Notes: generated from the letters alone by a model not told the origin. A DNA stretch of 64,000 bases from Acidaminococcaceae bacterium (GCA_022484685.1 JAKVKY010000006.1:1-64000), one strand, 5' to 3'. Shown: positions 41,336 to 50,679, numbered from the stretch's first letter. Translations and numbers: made by a program.

Positions 41336-42040
41336 TTAGCCACCCAAATAAGCTTTTTGTACAGCTTCGCTGTTCTGGAGTTCTTTAGCCGTACCGGCCA
41401 GGGTGATGCGCCCTGTTTCCAGCACGTACGCCTTGTCGGCAATATCCAGCGCCATCTTGGCGTTCTGTTCGACCAACAGGATGGTAGTACCACTCTCATT
41501 GATCTCTTTAATTATATTAAATATTTCCTTAACAAGCAAGGGAGCTAAGCCCATGGAAGGTTCGTCCAAAAGCAGCAGGCGCGGACGACTCATCAGCGCG
41601 CGGCCCATGGCTAACATCTGCTGCTCGCCGCCGGACAGCGTTCCGGCTACCTGCAGCTTGCGTTCCAGCAGACGCGGGAACTTTTTGAAAACCTCTTCCA
41701 GATCCTGGCTGATGCCGGCTTTATCTTTGCGCAGATAAGCGCCCAGCTGCAGGTTTTCCATAACCGTCATGTTGGAGAACACATGGCGGCCTTCCGGTAC
41801 CTGGCACAAGCCCATACCCACGATCTTGTGGGCGGACACGCCGGTAATATCCTTATCTTCAAACTTAATCGTGCCGGTCTTCGGTTTCATCAGGCCGCTG
41901 ATGGTGCGCAGCGTGGTAGATTTACCGGCGCCGTTGGAACCAATCAGGGTAACAATCTCGCCGTCGCTGACGTCGATGCTGATGCCCTTAATGGCGTGAA
42001 TGGCACCATAGAAAACGTTAATATTATCTACTTTTAACAT
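41336..42040 (-). CDS. livF: Branched-chain amino-acid ABC transporter ATPase LivF
   Basis: 234 residues. Walker A GSNGAGKST near 35, signature LSGGEQQMLAMGRAL near 135, Walker B LLLDEPSMGLAP. The short length and EPSMGL distinguish LivF from LivG. Its ATG overlaps the livG stop by one base (TGATG), with GGAGG upstream. It makes up one half of the ATPase pair of the BCAA importer. Confidence 0.96.
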   Translation of the reverse strand: MLKVDNINVFYGAIHAIKGISIDVSDGEIVTLIGSNGAGKSTTLRTISGLMKPKTGTIKFEDKDITGVSAHKIVGMGLCQVPEGRHVFSNMTVMENLQLGAYLRKDKAGISQDLEEVFKKFPRLLERKLQVAGTLSGGEQQMLAMGRALMSRPRLLLLDEPSMGLAPLLVKEIFNIIKEINESGTTILLVEQNAKMALDIADKAYVLETGRITLAGTAKELQNSEAVQKAYLGG

Positions 42041-42873
42041 CAGGATGCCTCCCCGCCCAAGTACGCCTCGATGACGCGCTTGTTATGTTTAATTTCTTCC
42101 GGTTTGCCTTCGGCGATGCAGAACCCGTATTCCAAAACATAGATACGTTCGCACACGCCCATGACCAGGCTCATATCATGCTCGATCAGGAGCACGCTTA
42201 ACTTGAACTGATCCCTGATCCACTTAATCATGTTGGTCAGTTCCTTGGTTTCCTGGGGATTCATGCCGGCAGCCGGTTCATCCAGTAGTAACAGCTTGGG
42301 CTGGGTAGCCAGGGCGCGGGCAATTTCCAGGCGGCGTTGTTCGCCGTACGGCAGGTTCTTGGCAATATCGTTGGCATGTTTTTCCAGATGGAAAATTTCC
42401 AACAGTTCCATGGACTTTTCGGCCACGTAATCTTCTTCGCTAAAATACAGCTTGTCGCGCACTACGGCTTCCGCCAGGTTGTATTTCACGTGCATGTTAA
42501 AGGCAATCTTCACGTTGTCCAGCACGGACAGCTCGGAAAACAGACGAATGTTCTGGAAGGTACGGGCCATGCCCATCTGGGTAACCTGGTAAGATTTGTG
42601 GCCGTTAACCAGCTGGCCGTCAAAATGTACCTGCCCCTCAGTGGGTTCGTACACGCCGGTGATCATGTTAAAAGCCGTGGTCTTGCCGGCGCCGTTAGGA
42701 CCGATCAGGCCTACCAGCTCGCCTTCATCAATATGCATGTTCAGGTTGGAGACGGCGCGCAGGCCGCCGAAAACGATGGAAACATCTTTTAAATCCAGGA
42801 GGCGTTTCGCCGCCGTGGCATTGGCTTCTTGCAGGGCCGCAGCATTAGCCGCAGCGGTATTTTCATTTGCCAA
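42040..42873 (-). CDS. livG: Branched-chain amino-acid ABC transporter ATPase LivG
   Basis: 277 residues. Walker A GPNGAGKTTAFN near 57, NLPYGEQRRLEIARALA as the signature region, Walker B LLLDEPAAGMNPQE (typical of LivG). An extra Ala/Asn-rich N-terminal tail of about 25 residues precedes the ABC domain. The start is TTG with GGGGGT 7 nt upstream, overlapping the livM stop. Confidence 0.95.
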   Translation of the reverse strand: MANENTAAANAAALQEANATAAKRLLDLKDVSIVFGGLRAVSNLNMHIDEGELVGLIGPNGAGKTTAFNMITGVYEPTEGQVHFDGQLVNGHKSYQVTQMGMARTFQNIRLFSELSVLDNVKIAFNMHVKYNLAEAVVRDKLYFSEEDYVAEKSMELLEIFHLEKHANDIAKNLPYGEQRRLEIARALATQPKLLLLDEPAAGMNPQETKELTNMIKWIRDQFKLSVLLIEHDMSLVMGVCERIYVLEYGFCIAEGKPEEIKHNKRVIEAYLGGEAS

Positions 42874-43822
42874 TCTTCACACCCCCGATCCTTTTGGTTA
42901 AACCCTTGAACATCTGGGCTGACAGTTCCGCGCTGCCGAACAAGCCTTGCGGACGACGCAGCATCAGCACGATCATGGTCAGAGAGTACACGATCATACG
43001 CCATTCAGGGAATTCCGCCAGGTAAGCGGAAATAAAGGTCAGCACGATAGCGCCGGTAATACTGCCGGTCATGCTGCCCAGACCGCCTAACACGACCATG
43101 GTCAGGATATCGAAAGAACGCATGAAGGTGAAAGACGCCGGATGGGCGATGTAAAAGTAATGGGAGAACATGACACCGGCGGTGCCGGCAAAGGCGGCGC
43201 CCAGGGTAAAGGCCATAACCTTGTACTTGGTGGTGTCGATGCCCATGGTGTCGGCGGCAATTTCGTTTTCACGAATGGCCAGGCAGGCACGGCCGTGGGC
43301 CGAGTTCTTAAAGTTCTTAATGAAGAACAGGATGACGATCATGATCCAGAAAATGTTGGTGAAGCTGGTCAGACGGGGAATGCCCATAAAACCGGAAGCG
43401 CCGCCGACATAATCGATGTTCAGGATACAGATACGAATAATTTCGCCTAAGCCCAACGTAGCGATGGCCAGATAGTCACCGTTCAAACGCAGGGTCGGCA
43501 GACCAATCAGGAAACCCAGGAAACCGGCAGCGATAGTACCGGCAATAATGGCTACCGGGAAAGGCAGGCCTAATTTCACCGTAAAGATGGCGCCCACATA
43601 CGCGCCCACGGCCAGGAAGCCCGCATGGCCGATAGAGAACTGACCGGTGTAACCGTTAATCATGTTCAGGCTGCTGGCTAGGATAATGTTGATGCAGATC
43701 AGCACCATGTTTAATTCCCAGAAGGGACCGATGATCTCCAACTGAATTAAAACTTCAAAAATCGCGTAAATAAGCACGCAGGCGCCGAGAGCGAGTAAAT
43801 CATTTTTTCTTTGTTTATTCAT
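42863..43822 (-). CDS. livM: Branched-chain amino-acid ABC transporter permease LivM
   Basis: 319 residues with about eight to ten membrane helices. SLNMINGYTGQFSIGHAGFLAVGAYVGA and LPTLRLNGDYLAIATLGLGEIIRI are family hallmarks; AIRENEIAADTMGIDTTKYKVMAFTLGA is the ATPase-contacting loop. The start is taken as ATG at 43822 because AAGGTG precedes it; GTG at 43831 is the alternative. It begins 11 bp after livH. Confidence 0.95.
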   Translation of the reverse strand: MNKQRKNDLLALGACVLIYAIFEVLIQLEIIGPFWELNMVLICINIILASSLNMINGYTGQFSIGHAGFLAVGAYVGAIFTVKLGLPFPVAIIAGTIAAGFLGFLIGLPTLRLNGDYLAIATLGLGEIIRICILNIDYVGGASGFMGIPRLTSFTNIFWIMIVILFFIKNFKNSAHGRACLAIRENEIAADTMGIDTTKYKVMAFTLGAAFAGTAGVMFSHYFYIAHPASFTFMRSFDILTMVVLGGLGSMTGSITGAIVLTFISAYLAEFPEWRMIVYSLTMIVLMLRRPQGLFGSAELSAQMFKGLTKRIGGVKIGK

Positions 43823-43832
43823 CTTCGTCACC

Positions 43833-44729
43833 TTACACTTTCTCGCGCACGTTCTTGCCTAACAAGCCGGTAGGTTTGTAGAGCAGGATCAGGATCAAAA
43901 TCGCAAAGCTGGCTGCGTCACGGAACGTGGAACTGATGAAGCCGCTGACTAAGGCTTCCACCACGCCCAAAATCAGGCCGCCCGCCATCGCTCCGGGGAT
44001 GATACCGATACCGCCCAGTACGGCGGCAATGAAGGCTTTCATGCCAGGCATCATGCCCATCAAAGGATCGATAGAGTTATAGTAGATACCAACCAGCACG
44101 CCGCCGGCTGCTGCCAGGGCGCTGCCCAGGGCGAAGGTCAGGGAAATCGTCTTGTCCACGTTGATGCCCATCAGCTGTGCCGCATCGGCATCAAAGGACA
44201 CGGCGCGCATGGCCATGCCGGCTTTGGTTTTATTAACAATGTAAGACAGGGCTACCATCAAAACTAAGGCGCTGACCAGGATCAGGATCTGCTGGCTGTT
44301 GACAACCAGGGGCCCTAAATGGTAGACCGTGGCTTCGAAGATGGCCGGGAAAGTACGGGGTTGCGGTGATGCGATCAGCATCATGGTATATTCCAAAAAG
44401 AACGACACGCCGATGGCCGTGATCAAGATGGCGATACGGGGTGCGTTACGCATGGGCCTGTAGGCCACGCGTTCAATGATGATACCGGCTAAACCTGCGC
44501 CTAACATGGCGAAGATGATGGCCGGCAAAAAGCCGAAACCTAAATAAGTGGTGGCGATAAAACCTAAATAAGCGCCAACCATGTAAATATCACCGTGGGC
44601 GAAGTTGATCAACTTGATGATACCATAAATCATGGTATAGCCCAGGGCGATCAGTGCATAAATACTACCCAGTGAAATGCCGTTAATCATCTGCTGGATA
44701 AATTGATGCAAGAGTGAACCCATATCCAT
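43833..44729 (-). CDS. livH: Branched-chain amino-acid ABC transporter permease LivH
   Basis: 298 residues, about eight membrane helices. GISLGSIYALIALGYTMIYGIIKLINFAHGDIYMVGAY is the LivH hallmark, with RAVSFDADAAQLMGINVDKTISLTFALGSALAAAGGVL in the coupling region. Pairs with LivM. The ATG follows GGAGGG. A stem-loop precedes it at the end of the livK gene. Confidence 0.96.
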   Translation of the reverse strand: MDMGSLLHQFIQQMINGISLGSIYALIALGYTMIYGIIKLINFAHGDIYMVGAYLGFIATTYLGFGFLPAIIFAMLGAGLAGIIIERVAYRPMRNAPRIAILITAIGVSFFLEYTMMLIASPQPRTFPAIFEATVYHLGPLVVNSQQILILVSALVLMVALSYIVNKTKAGMAMRAVSFDADAAQLMGINVDKTISLTFALGSALAAAGGVLVGIYYNSIDPLMGMMPGMKAFIAAVLGGIGIIPGAMAGGLILGVVEALVSGFISSTFRDAASFAILILILLYKPTGLLGKNVREKV

Positions 44730-44761
44730 AATAAACCCTCCGTTAAATTAAAAAAAGAAAA

Positions 44762-44792
44762 AAAGCTGTGGTGATTTTGCACACCACAGCTT
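44762..44792 (-). terminator. Terminator between livK and livH
   Basis: AAAGCTGTGGTG pairs with CACCACAGCTT, followed on the minus strand by a run of T. A second degenerate hairpin with CCCGG/CCGGG lies at 44794-44850. Read-through past it would be needed to express the permeases. Confidence 0.85.
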
Positions 44793-44874
44793 CACTGCCT
44801 GGTGCACGGACTATAACCCGGGGTGCTTACCGGGGACGCAGCCAGTGCCGCGCCAATTATATCTTTGTTCTCAA

Positions 44875-46041
44875 TCAGGGATTAATCTTGGTCTTAAAGG
44901 TCTGCTTGCCATCCTTGTGTTCAATGATGACGGCGCTCTTCACAGGATTGTGCTGCGCGTTGAAGGTGACGGTACCGGATACACCCTGGAAACCGTTAAC
45001 CTTGGCCAGAGCTTCGTTAATCTTAGCGGGATCAAAAGATTTAGCATCTTCCATGGCCTTAGCTAAGAGCAGAGCGCTGTCGTACGCCAGAGCGGCGAAA
45101 ACGTCCGGACGGGCGTTATAAGCTTTCTGATACTCAGCGACGAAGTCTTTGTTCAACTTGGAATCATCATCAGGAGAATACAGGCTGGAGAAGAAGGTGT
45201 TGTTCAGAGCATTCTTGCCTGCGATCTCGGGGAGCTTGGCGCTATCCCAGCCATCGCCGCCGGCCATCGGGATGGTTAAGCCCATCTCACGGCCCTGCTT
45301 AACAATCATACCAACTTCCTGATAGTAACCGGGGATATACAGTAAATCGGGGTTAGCTGCTTTAATCTTGGTCAGGGTAGCTTTGAAGTCCGTATCTTTT
45401 TGCAGATAGAATTCTTCGGCCACGATCTGGCCGCCGTTCTTCACGAAGTTTTCCTTAAAGAACTGAGCTAAGCCTTTCGCGTAATCAGAAGAGTTATCCA
45501 CCATGATGGCGGCTTTCTTGGCTTTCAATTCCTTGGTAGCAAAGTTAGCCATAACCGTGCCCTGGAACGGATCGATAAAGCAGGTCCGGTAGTTGTAGGG
45601 CTTGGTCTTGCCATTAGCAGGATCAACTGTTACGTTCGGGTTGGTACCCATAGGCGTGATAGCCGCAATCTTGGCGCTGGCATTAACTGCCGTAGCCGCG
45701 ATAGCTGCGCTGGACAGGTTAGGACCGATAACGGCCACAACTTTATCCTGGCTGATCAGCTTTTGCATGGCGTTGGTTGCTTCGGTAGCTTCGGACTTGT
45801 TATCCGCAACTACCAGGGCTAACTTCTTGCCGTTGACGCCGCCCTTGGCATTGATTTGTTTCAGTGCCAGTTCAATGGCGTTCTTGGCGCTGGCGCCGTA
45901 GCTGGCGCTGCCGCCGGTCATTTCCAGGTTGCCGCCAATCTTGACGGTGTCTCCGTCGGCCTTCTTACCACCGCAACCGGCTAACGCGATTGTCAGTGCC
46001 ATGGCCGCTGCCATCACAGCAAATACTTTTAGTCTTTTCAT
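44875..46041 (-). CDS. livK: Branched-chain amino-acid binding lipoprotein LivK, copy 1
   Basis: 388 residues. Lipobox LAGC (Cys23), then VKIGGNLEMTGGSASYGASAKNAIELALKQINAKGGVNGKKLALVVADNKSE, the periplasmic BCAA-binding fold. DPFQGTVMANFATKELKAKKAAIMVDNSSDYAKGLAQFFKENF marks the second lobe. It is directly upstream of livHMGF. Clearly paralogous to the copy at 46238, with shared blocks such as TCFIDPFQG versus ACFIDPFQG. Either may bind Leu, Ile or Val. Confidence 0.93.
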   Translation of the reverse strand: MKRLKVFAVMAAAMALTIALAGCGGKKADGDTVKIGGNLEMTGGSASYGASAKNAIELALKQINAKGGVNGKKLALVVADNKSEATEATNAMQKLISQDKVVAVIGPNLSSAAIAATAVNASAKIAAITPMGTNPNVTVDPANGKTKPYNYRTCFIDPFQGTVMANFATKELKAKKAAIMVDNSSDYAKGLAQFFKENFVKNGGQIVAEEFYLQKDTDFKATLTKIKAANPDLLYIPGYYQEVGMIVKQGREMGLTIPMAGGDGWDSAKLPEIAGKNALNNTFFSSLYSPDDDSKLNKDFVAEYQKAYNARPDVFAALAYDSALLLAKAMEDAKSFDPAKINEALAKVNGFQGVSGTVTFNAQHNPVKSAVIIEHKDGKQTFKTKINP

Positions 46042-46074
46042 AATAAACCCCCCACCTCAAAACAAATTTATTTT

Positions 46075-46102
46075 AAAGCGGGCCGCACCTGCAGCCCGCA
46101 TT
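46075..46102 (-). terminator. Stem-loop between the two livK genes
   Basis: GCGGGC pairs with GCCCGC, with A/T-rich flanks (CTTTAAAAT on the minus strand). It lies between the stop of the first binding protein and the start of the second and may act as a weak terminator or processing site. Confidence 0.6.
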
Positions 46103-46237
46103 TAAAATCCCTCATTGGCCCTTGCTCACCTGTACCGCTTCTATATTTTTGTGCGGCTTTCAGGTTTTACTTGCTGCCAGCCTTGCGGCCGGTAAAAAAC
46201 TACTTACTGCCAACTTTACAGCTGGCTCCAAACTAAC

Positions 46238-47422
46238 TTACAGGTTGATCTTCTCTTTGAAGGTCTGCTTGCCATCTTTCATCGCGATGACGATAGCGCC
46301 CGTAATCGGGTTGTGGTTCTTGTCGTAGGTAAACTTGCCGCTGGCTACGGACAAATCCTTGGTAGCAGCTAAGGTTACGGCCAGCTTGGTGCCGTCGGTG
46401 GTGCCGGCGGTCTTCAGCGCGTTCACCAGAACTAAACCTGCGTTGTAACCCTGCATTGCGAAGACATCCGGATCCTTCTTGTTCAGGTCTTTATAAGTCT
46501 TGATGAACTTCTGGACGCCGGGATCTTTATCATCAGCACTGAAAGCGCTGGAGAAATAGCAGTTGTTCAAAGCAGCGGAGCCGGCGATTTCAGCCAGCTT
46601 GGGGCTGTCCCAACCATCGGAACCCATCATGGGCACGTTCAAACCAATTTCACGAGCCTGCTTAACAATCTTGGAAACTTCTTCGTAGTAACCGGGCACA
46701 TACAGAGCTTCCGGATTGGAAGCCTTAATCTTGGTCAGGGCTGCCTTGAAGTCAATATCTTTAGCTAAGAAAGCTTCCTTAGCTACAACCTGGCCGCCGT
46801 TCTTTTCCAGAGTCTTCTGGAAGACATCAGCTAAACCTTTGGAATAATCGCTGGAAGAATCAAACAGGATAGCAATTTTCTTGACATGCAGAGTCTTGTC
46901 GGCAAAGGTTGCCATAACCTGGCCCTGGAACGGATCGATGAAGCAGGCGCGGAAGATAAATTGTTTAACGCTGCCATCTTTGTTCAGGGTGATGCCGGGA
47001 GCCGTAGCGCAGGGAGCGATCAAAGGCACCTTGGCGCCGGTAACTACCGGTTCTGCTGCTGCGACGCAACCGCTGGTAGCAGGTCCAACCACAGCCACAA
47101 CCTTATCCTGGGTCACAATCTTGGTTACGGCGTTGCCGGATTCAGCCGGCTCGGATTTATTATCGCTGGTGACGAGACGGATCTTTTTACCGTTCACGCC
47201 GCCGGCCTTATTGGTTTCATCAATCGCCATCTGGAAACCACTCAGGGTGGACTTACCATAGTTGGCTACGTTGCCGGTCAACTCGAAGCTGGCGCCGACT
47301 ACGATTTCATTGCCCGCCGGTTTGGCGGCATCTTTCTTGGCTCCGCCACCGCAACCTGCGGTTAAAGCGGCCAGCACCATAGCAGCAAGTGCTACGCTGG
47401 AAAGCTTTTTCATCATTTTCAT
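46238..47422 (-). CDS. livK: Branched-chain amino-acid binding lipoprotein LivK, copy 2
   Basis: 394 residues. Lipobox TAGC (Cys24), then IVVGASFELTGNVANYGKSTLSGFQMAIDETNKAGGVNGKKIRLVTSDNKSEPAES, a BCAA-binding fold. It is the promoter-proximal gene of the liv cluster. The ATG at 47422 is preferred over 47428 because AAGGGA lies 9 nt before it. The two binding proteins allow different affinity or specificity through one permease. Transcription starts from the TTGACA/TATAAT promoter at 47546-47575. Confidence 0.93.
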   Translation of the reverse strand: MKMMKKLSSVALAAMVLAALTAGCGGGAKKDAAKPAGNEIVVGASFELTGNVANYGKSTLSGFQMAIDETNKAGGVNGKKIRLVTSDNKSEPAESGNAVTKIVTQDKVVAVVGPATSGCVAAAEPVVTGAKVPLIAPCATAPGITLNKDGSVKQFIFRACFIDPFQGQVMATFADKTLHVKKIAILFDSSSDYSKGLADVFQKTLEKNGGQVVAKEAFLAKDIDFKAALTKIKASNPEALYVPGYYEEVSKIVKQAREIGLNVPMMGSDGWDSPKLAEIAGSAALNNCYFSSAFSADDKDPGVQKFIKTYKDLNKKDPDVFAMQGYNAGLVLVNALKTAGTTDGTKLAVTLAATKDLSVASGKFTYDKNHNPITGAIVIAMKDGKQTFKEKINL

Positions 47423-47424
47423 AA

Positions 47425-47540
47425 ACATCTTTCCCTTCTTAAAAAATAATTTGTTGCTCTTAAGGATCTCTCAGGTCCCCTCGAACCTGAAGGCATCGCC
47501 CCTGCGACCCCTCAGCAATCCCCCGGCAACTATATCTATG
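47425..47540 (-). promoter_or_regulatory. Structured leader of the liv operon
   Basis: The leader between promoter and ATG is GC-rich in an AT-rich surrounding. CAGGT pairs with ACCTG, GGAT pairs with ATCC across the whole leader, and GGC-GAT-GCC forms a small stem. There is no T run, so control would be at translation or stability. I see no known aptamer or T-box motif. Confidence 0.45.
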
Positions 47541-47545
47541 TGCCC

Positions 47546-47575
47546 TATTATAAGTTTGAGTTCACACATTTGTCA
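47546..47575 (-). promoter_or_regulatory. Promoter of the liv operon
   Basis: On the minus strand TTGACA (47570-47575) and TATAAT (47546-47551) with an 18-bp spacer. The transcript would start near 47539 and include the structured leader. Confidence 0.85.
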
Positions 47576-47920
47576 ACGTATTTTTATGTTTTTTTGTGTT
47601 TCAAAAATTTTTTACTCAAAAAGCGTAACATATTTTTCATTTTCTCATTTTTTGTGTTCCATTAAAGTACAAAGTTCTTTATTCATTGGACAGGTAAACA
47701 TGTTTTTCCCTAAGCCTAGTGTCCAGAGGAAAAATTTTCCATTTTCTTTACACTTTTTTATTGCTTTTGGGTAATCTGCTAGTCCTGCTTACAATTATAC
47801 TTTATCCTTACACGGTACGCCTAAAATTTTCCGGCTTCCTGTCGCATTTTCTCTTTCTAATGACTCCTTATTGTTGGTTCAGCCCCTATATAATAGAAGA
47901 AAAATTCCCTTAAAAAACGA
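47576..47920. other. AT-rich gap upstream of the liv promoter
   Basis: About 345 bp of very AT-rich sequence with many T-runs between the liv promoter and the terminator at 47921. No supportable gene. It may contain UP-element or regulator-binding sequence. Confidence 0.4.
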
Positions 47921-47949
47921 AAACGCTCAGAAATCGCTTCTGAGCGTTT
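47921..47949 (-). terminator. Terminator of the parA-parB-DUF554 operon
   Basis: AAACGCTCAGAA pairs with TTCTGAGCGTTT, followed on the minus strand by TTCGTTTTTT, about 140 bp past the DUF554 stop. Confidence 0.85.
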
Positions 47950-48085
47950 GTTTTTACTTTTTGGACCTGTCCTATAGCCGCAAGCTGTTTCATCGCGCTA
48001 CGGGCGTCCTGTGCGTTTTTCATTTTTAGCCGCTCCCTGACTGGGTTTGCAGCCCCTAGTAGCAGCAAAAGGTAATTTTTGCTTC

Positions 48086-48784
48086 CTATTTAAGTAGGCT
48101 CATGATCAGCACCACGATTACCAGGGCCGGAATCTGGTTGGCAATACGGATCTGCATGACCTTACTCATGTTCACGGCAATCGCCATGATGAGGATGCCG
48201 CCGGTAGCGGTGATTTCCGCCATCAGGGCCGGGGTCATAAAACTTTGCAAGTGGGAGGCCAGGATGGTGATCAAACCTTGATAAATAAGAACACTCACTG
48301 CTGACAAACCCACTCCTACGCCCAGGTTGGCGGTAAAGATAATAGCGGTCATCCCGTCCAGGGTACTCTTGGCAAACAAAATCTGATGATCGCCGGTCAG
48401 TCCGTCCTGGATACTGCCGACGATAGCCATGGCGCCAATACAATAAATCAAGCTGGCGGCAATAAAACCTTCGCCGATGGCGCCGGTAGTACCGGTATTG
48501 CGTTTCCCCACCATCTTGACTTCTACCCAGTTGCCAAACCGCTGCAGCTTGCGGTCAATGTCCAGGATTTCACCGATGACGGTACCGATGGCGATGCTGA
48601 CTATGACGACGATGATATTCTTACTTTGAAAAGCCATCTGGCAGCCGATGACGAAGATGCACAGGGTAATACCCTGCATGATTGTCTCCTGCCATTTTTG
48701 GGGAAAGCCGCGTTTAAGAAAAAGACCCACGGTACATCCGGCCACAATGGCCAAGGCATTGACAATTGTTCCTAAACCTATCAT
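48086..48784 (-). CDS. DUF554 membrane protein
   Basis: 232 residues, about seven membrane segments. MIGLGTIVNALAIVAGCTVGLFLKRGFPQKWQETIMQGITLCIFVIG and GFIAASLIYCIGAMAIVGSIQDGLTGDHQILFAKSTLDGMTAIIF match the DUF554 (YdfK-like) family. Often next to parB in Firmicutes; transported solute unknown. It starts 2 bp after the parB stop, in the same operon. Confidence 0.93.
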   Translation of the reverse strand: MIGLGTIVNALAIVAGCTVGLFLKRGFPQKWQETIMQGITLCIFVIGCQMAFQSKNIIVVIVSIAIGTVIGEILDIDRKLQRFGNWVEVKMVGKRNTGTTGAIGEGFIAASLIYCIGAMAIVGSIQDGLTGDHQILFAKSTLDGMTAIIFTANLGVGVGLSAVSVLIYQGLITILASHLQSFMTPALMAEITATGGILIMAIAVNMSKVMQIRIANQIPALVIVVLIMSLLK

Positions 48785-48786
48785 GC

Positions 48787-49803
48787 TTACACCGTTAACT
48801 TATGCGCCTTGCCAAAGCCGGCCGGCGCGCTTGTTTTTTCCGTTCCCTGCAGTAATTCGTAAATCCGGTTCAAATCGTCTACCGAAGTATAGGTAATCTC
48901 TATCTTACCCTGTTCCTCATTCTTGGGCACCAGTTTTACTTTCGTGCCCAGGTAGCTGACCAGGTTATCTTCCACCGATTGATACTCGGCGCTTAAAGCC
49001 GGTGCTGCAGACTGGCTCTTATGCGGTTCTTTTTTCTCCATCAGGCTGGTAACCAGTTTTTGAGAATACTGGAAAGGTTTACCGGACTTGATAAGCTGGG
49101 CAATCTTTTCCACGTAACGGGAGCTCCAGCCATTTTCCAGGGTCGCTTTGGCGAGCCTGAGCTGATCGGCTTCCTTATCCAAAGTCAGGAGCGGTTTTAC
49201 CTGGCCCATGGTCAATGTTTCACGTGAAACATTTTCCTGGATGGACTTGGGTAAATGCAAAAGCCGTAACATATTAGTCACGGCCACCCGGCTGCGGCCA
49301 ACTTTTTCGGCGGCCTGTTCCTGAGTCAGATGACAGGCTGCCATTAACTGCTGCAAACCTTCCGCCTCTTCGATAGGATTCAGGTTATGCCGCTGGATAT
49401 TTTCCACCAGGGCAATTTCCATCATCTGCTCGTTGGAATAAGTCCGCAGCAGCACGGGCACTTCCGTTAAATGTACCAGCTGGGCGGCGCGCAAACGGCG
49501 CTCCCCTGCCACCAGTTCGTAATGCTTGTCCTGCTTGCGTACGATCAGCGGCTGGATGATGCCGTGTTCTTTGATAGAAGCGGCCAGTTCCGCCAGTAAT
49601 TCTTTATCAAACACCTTCCGGGGCTGATACGGATTCGGCACAATCTCCTTGATACTGATAGAGGTAGGTTCCTCGCTGCCGGTTTGGGCATCCCGGGTCT
49701 GACGGTATTCGCTTTCGCTGGTCGCCATCAGGGCACCTAAACCCATGCCTAAACCCCGGGCCGCTTTAGCCTTGGCTGGCGCCTTTTTCGTATTCTTACT
49801 CAT
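48787..49803 (-). CDS. parB: Chromosome-partitioning protein ParB
   Basis: 338 residues. N-terminal ParA-interaction tail, ParB/Sulfiredoxin CTP-binding region [36 protein letters not shown] with [10 protein letters not shown] near 110 (GxRRxxA), and [27 protein letters not shown] near 165 that binds parS. The Lys/Ala N-terminus is unusually basic. The C-terminal dimerization part follows a variable region. A perfect parS lies inside the gene at 49216-49231. The parA stop overlaps its start by 8 bp. Confidence 0.96.
   Translation of the reverse strand: MSKNTKKAPAKAKAARGLGMGLGALMATSESEYRQTRDAQTGSEEPTSISIKEIVPNPYQPRKVFDKELLAELAASIKEHGIIQPLIVRKQDKHYELVAGERRLRAAQLVHLTEVPVLLRTYSNEQMMEIALVENIQRHNLNPIEEAEGLQQLMAACHLTQEQAAEKVGRSRVAVTNMLRLLHLPKSIQENVSRETLTMGQVKPLLTLDKEADQLRLAKATLENGWSSRYVEKIAQLIKSGKPFQYSQKLVTSLMEKKEPHKSQSAAPALSAEYQSVEDNLVSYLGTKVKLVPKNEEQGKIEITYTSVDDLNRIYELLQGTEKTSAPAGFGKAHKLTV
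49216..49231. promoter_or_regulatory. parS: parS site inside parB
   Basis: TGTTTCACGTGAAACA, a perfect 16-bp match to the ParB-binding consensus. Coding-sequence location does not hinder function. Confidence 0.95.
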
Positions 49804-50557
49804 CGCCGATAACCTCCTTGGCTAAATCCTGGTACACCAGGGCGCCCTTGCTCTTAGGATCGTAAACGATGATGGGCTGCCCGTGACTGGGCGCCTCGCT
49901 CAAACGCACATTCCTGGGAATGATGGTGTTATACATCTTGGTATTAAAATATTTTTTCACTTCGTTGACCACGTCGATGGACAAATTAGTCCGGGCATCG
50001 AACATGGTCATGAGCACGCCTTCCAGTTTTAAAGCCGGATTCAGGTTGCGCTGTACCAGCTGGATAGTATTCATCAGCATGCTGACGCCTTCCAGGGCGT
50101 AGAATTCGCACTGAATAGGAATCATCACGGAATTAGCTGCAGTCAGGGCATTCACTGTCAGCAGGCCCAAAGAAGGCGGGCAGTCGATGAGGACATAATC
50201 GTAGTCATGTTTCACCCGGTCCAAAGTACGCTTTAGCCTGGTCTCCCTGCTCATCAGGTTTACCAGTTCAATCTCCGCTCCGGCCAGCTGAATGGTAGCC
50301 GGCAGCAGGAATAAATTTTCGTAGGGGGTCTTGATGATAATATCTTTGGCCGGTTGATCGTTAATCAAAGTATCGTAGATACATTTTTTGATGTCCCGTT
50401 TATCAAAGCCTAAGCCGCTGGTCGTGTTCCCCTGGGGATCGCTGTCCACGATAAGCACCTTGCGGCCCATGCCTGCCAGGCAGGCGGCCAGGTTGACGGT
50501 AGTGGTGGTTTTGCCCACGCCACCTTTCTGGTTGGCTATGGCGATTACTTTTACCAC
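49796..50557 (-). CDS. parA: Chromosome-partitioning ATPase ParA (Soj)
   Basis: 253 residues. Deviant Walker [11 protein letters not shown] at 11-20, [17 protein letters not shown] (Walker A' and B region) near 115, and [12 protein letters not shown] near the end. It forms ATP-dependent dimers on the nucleoid and moves ParB-parS complexes. The basic motif for DNA binding lies in the last third. First gene of the parA-parB-DUF554 operon, with parS at 50647 in its upstream region. Confidence 0.97.
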   Translation of the reverse strand: MVKVIAIANQKGGVGKTTTTVNLAACLAGMGRKVLIVDSDPQGNTTSGLGFDKRDIKKCIYDTLINDQPAKDIIIKTPYENLFLLPATIQLAGAEIELVNLMSRETRLKRTLDRVKHDYDYVLIDCPPSLGLLTVNALTAANSVMIPIQCEFYALEGVSMLMNTIQLVQRNLNPALKLEGVLMTMFDARTNLSIDVVNEVKKYFNTKMYNTIIPRNVRLSEAPSHGQPIIVYDPKSKGALVYQDLAKEVIGDE

Positions 50558-50646
50558 GATGATTCCTCCTTCACAGACTTGGTGTTAGTTTTTCTGCTTT
50601 TTATTGTACCACATTTCTAACCACAAACATACCCTTTCTGCAAAAA

Positions 50647-50662
50647 TGTTTCACGTGAAACA
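50647..50662. promoter_or_regulatory. parS: parS site upstream of parA
   Basis: TGTTTCACGTGAAACA, perfect consensus, in the 150-bp gap between noc and parA. Confidence 0.96.
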
Positions 50663-50679
50663 TTTCCCAGGCAATAAAA

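Noticed and set aside
47425-47540. T-box, glycine or TPP riboswitch in the liv leader
   Set aside because: The T-box 14-mer and the conserved cores of the glycine and TPP aptamers are absent; no terminator is found in the leader.
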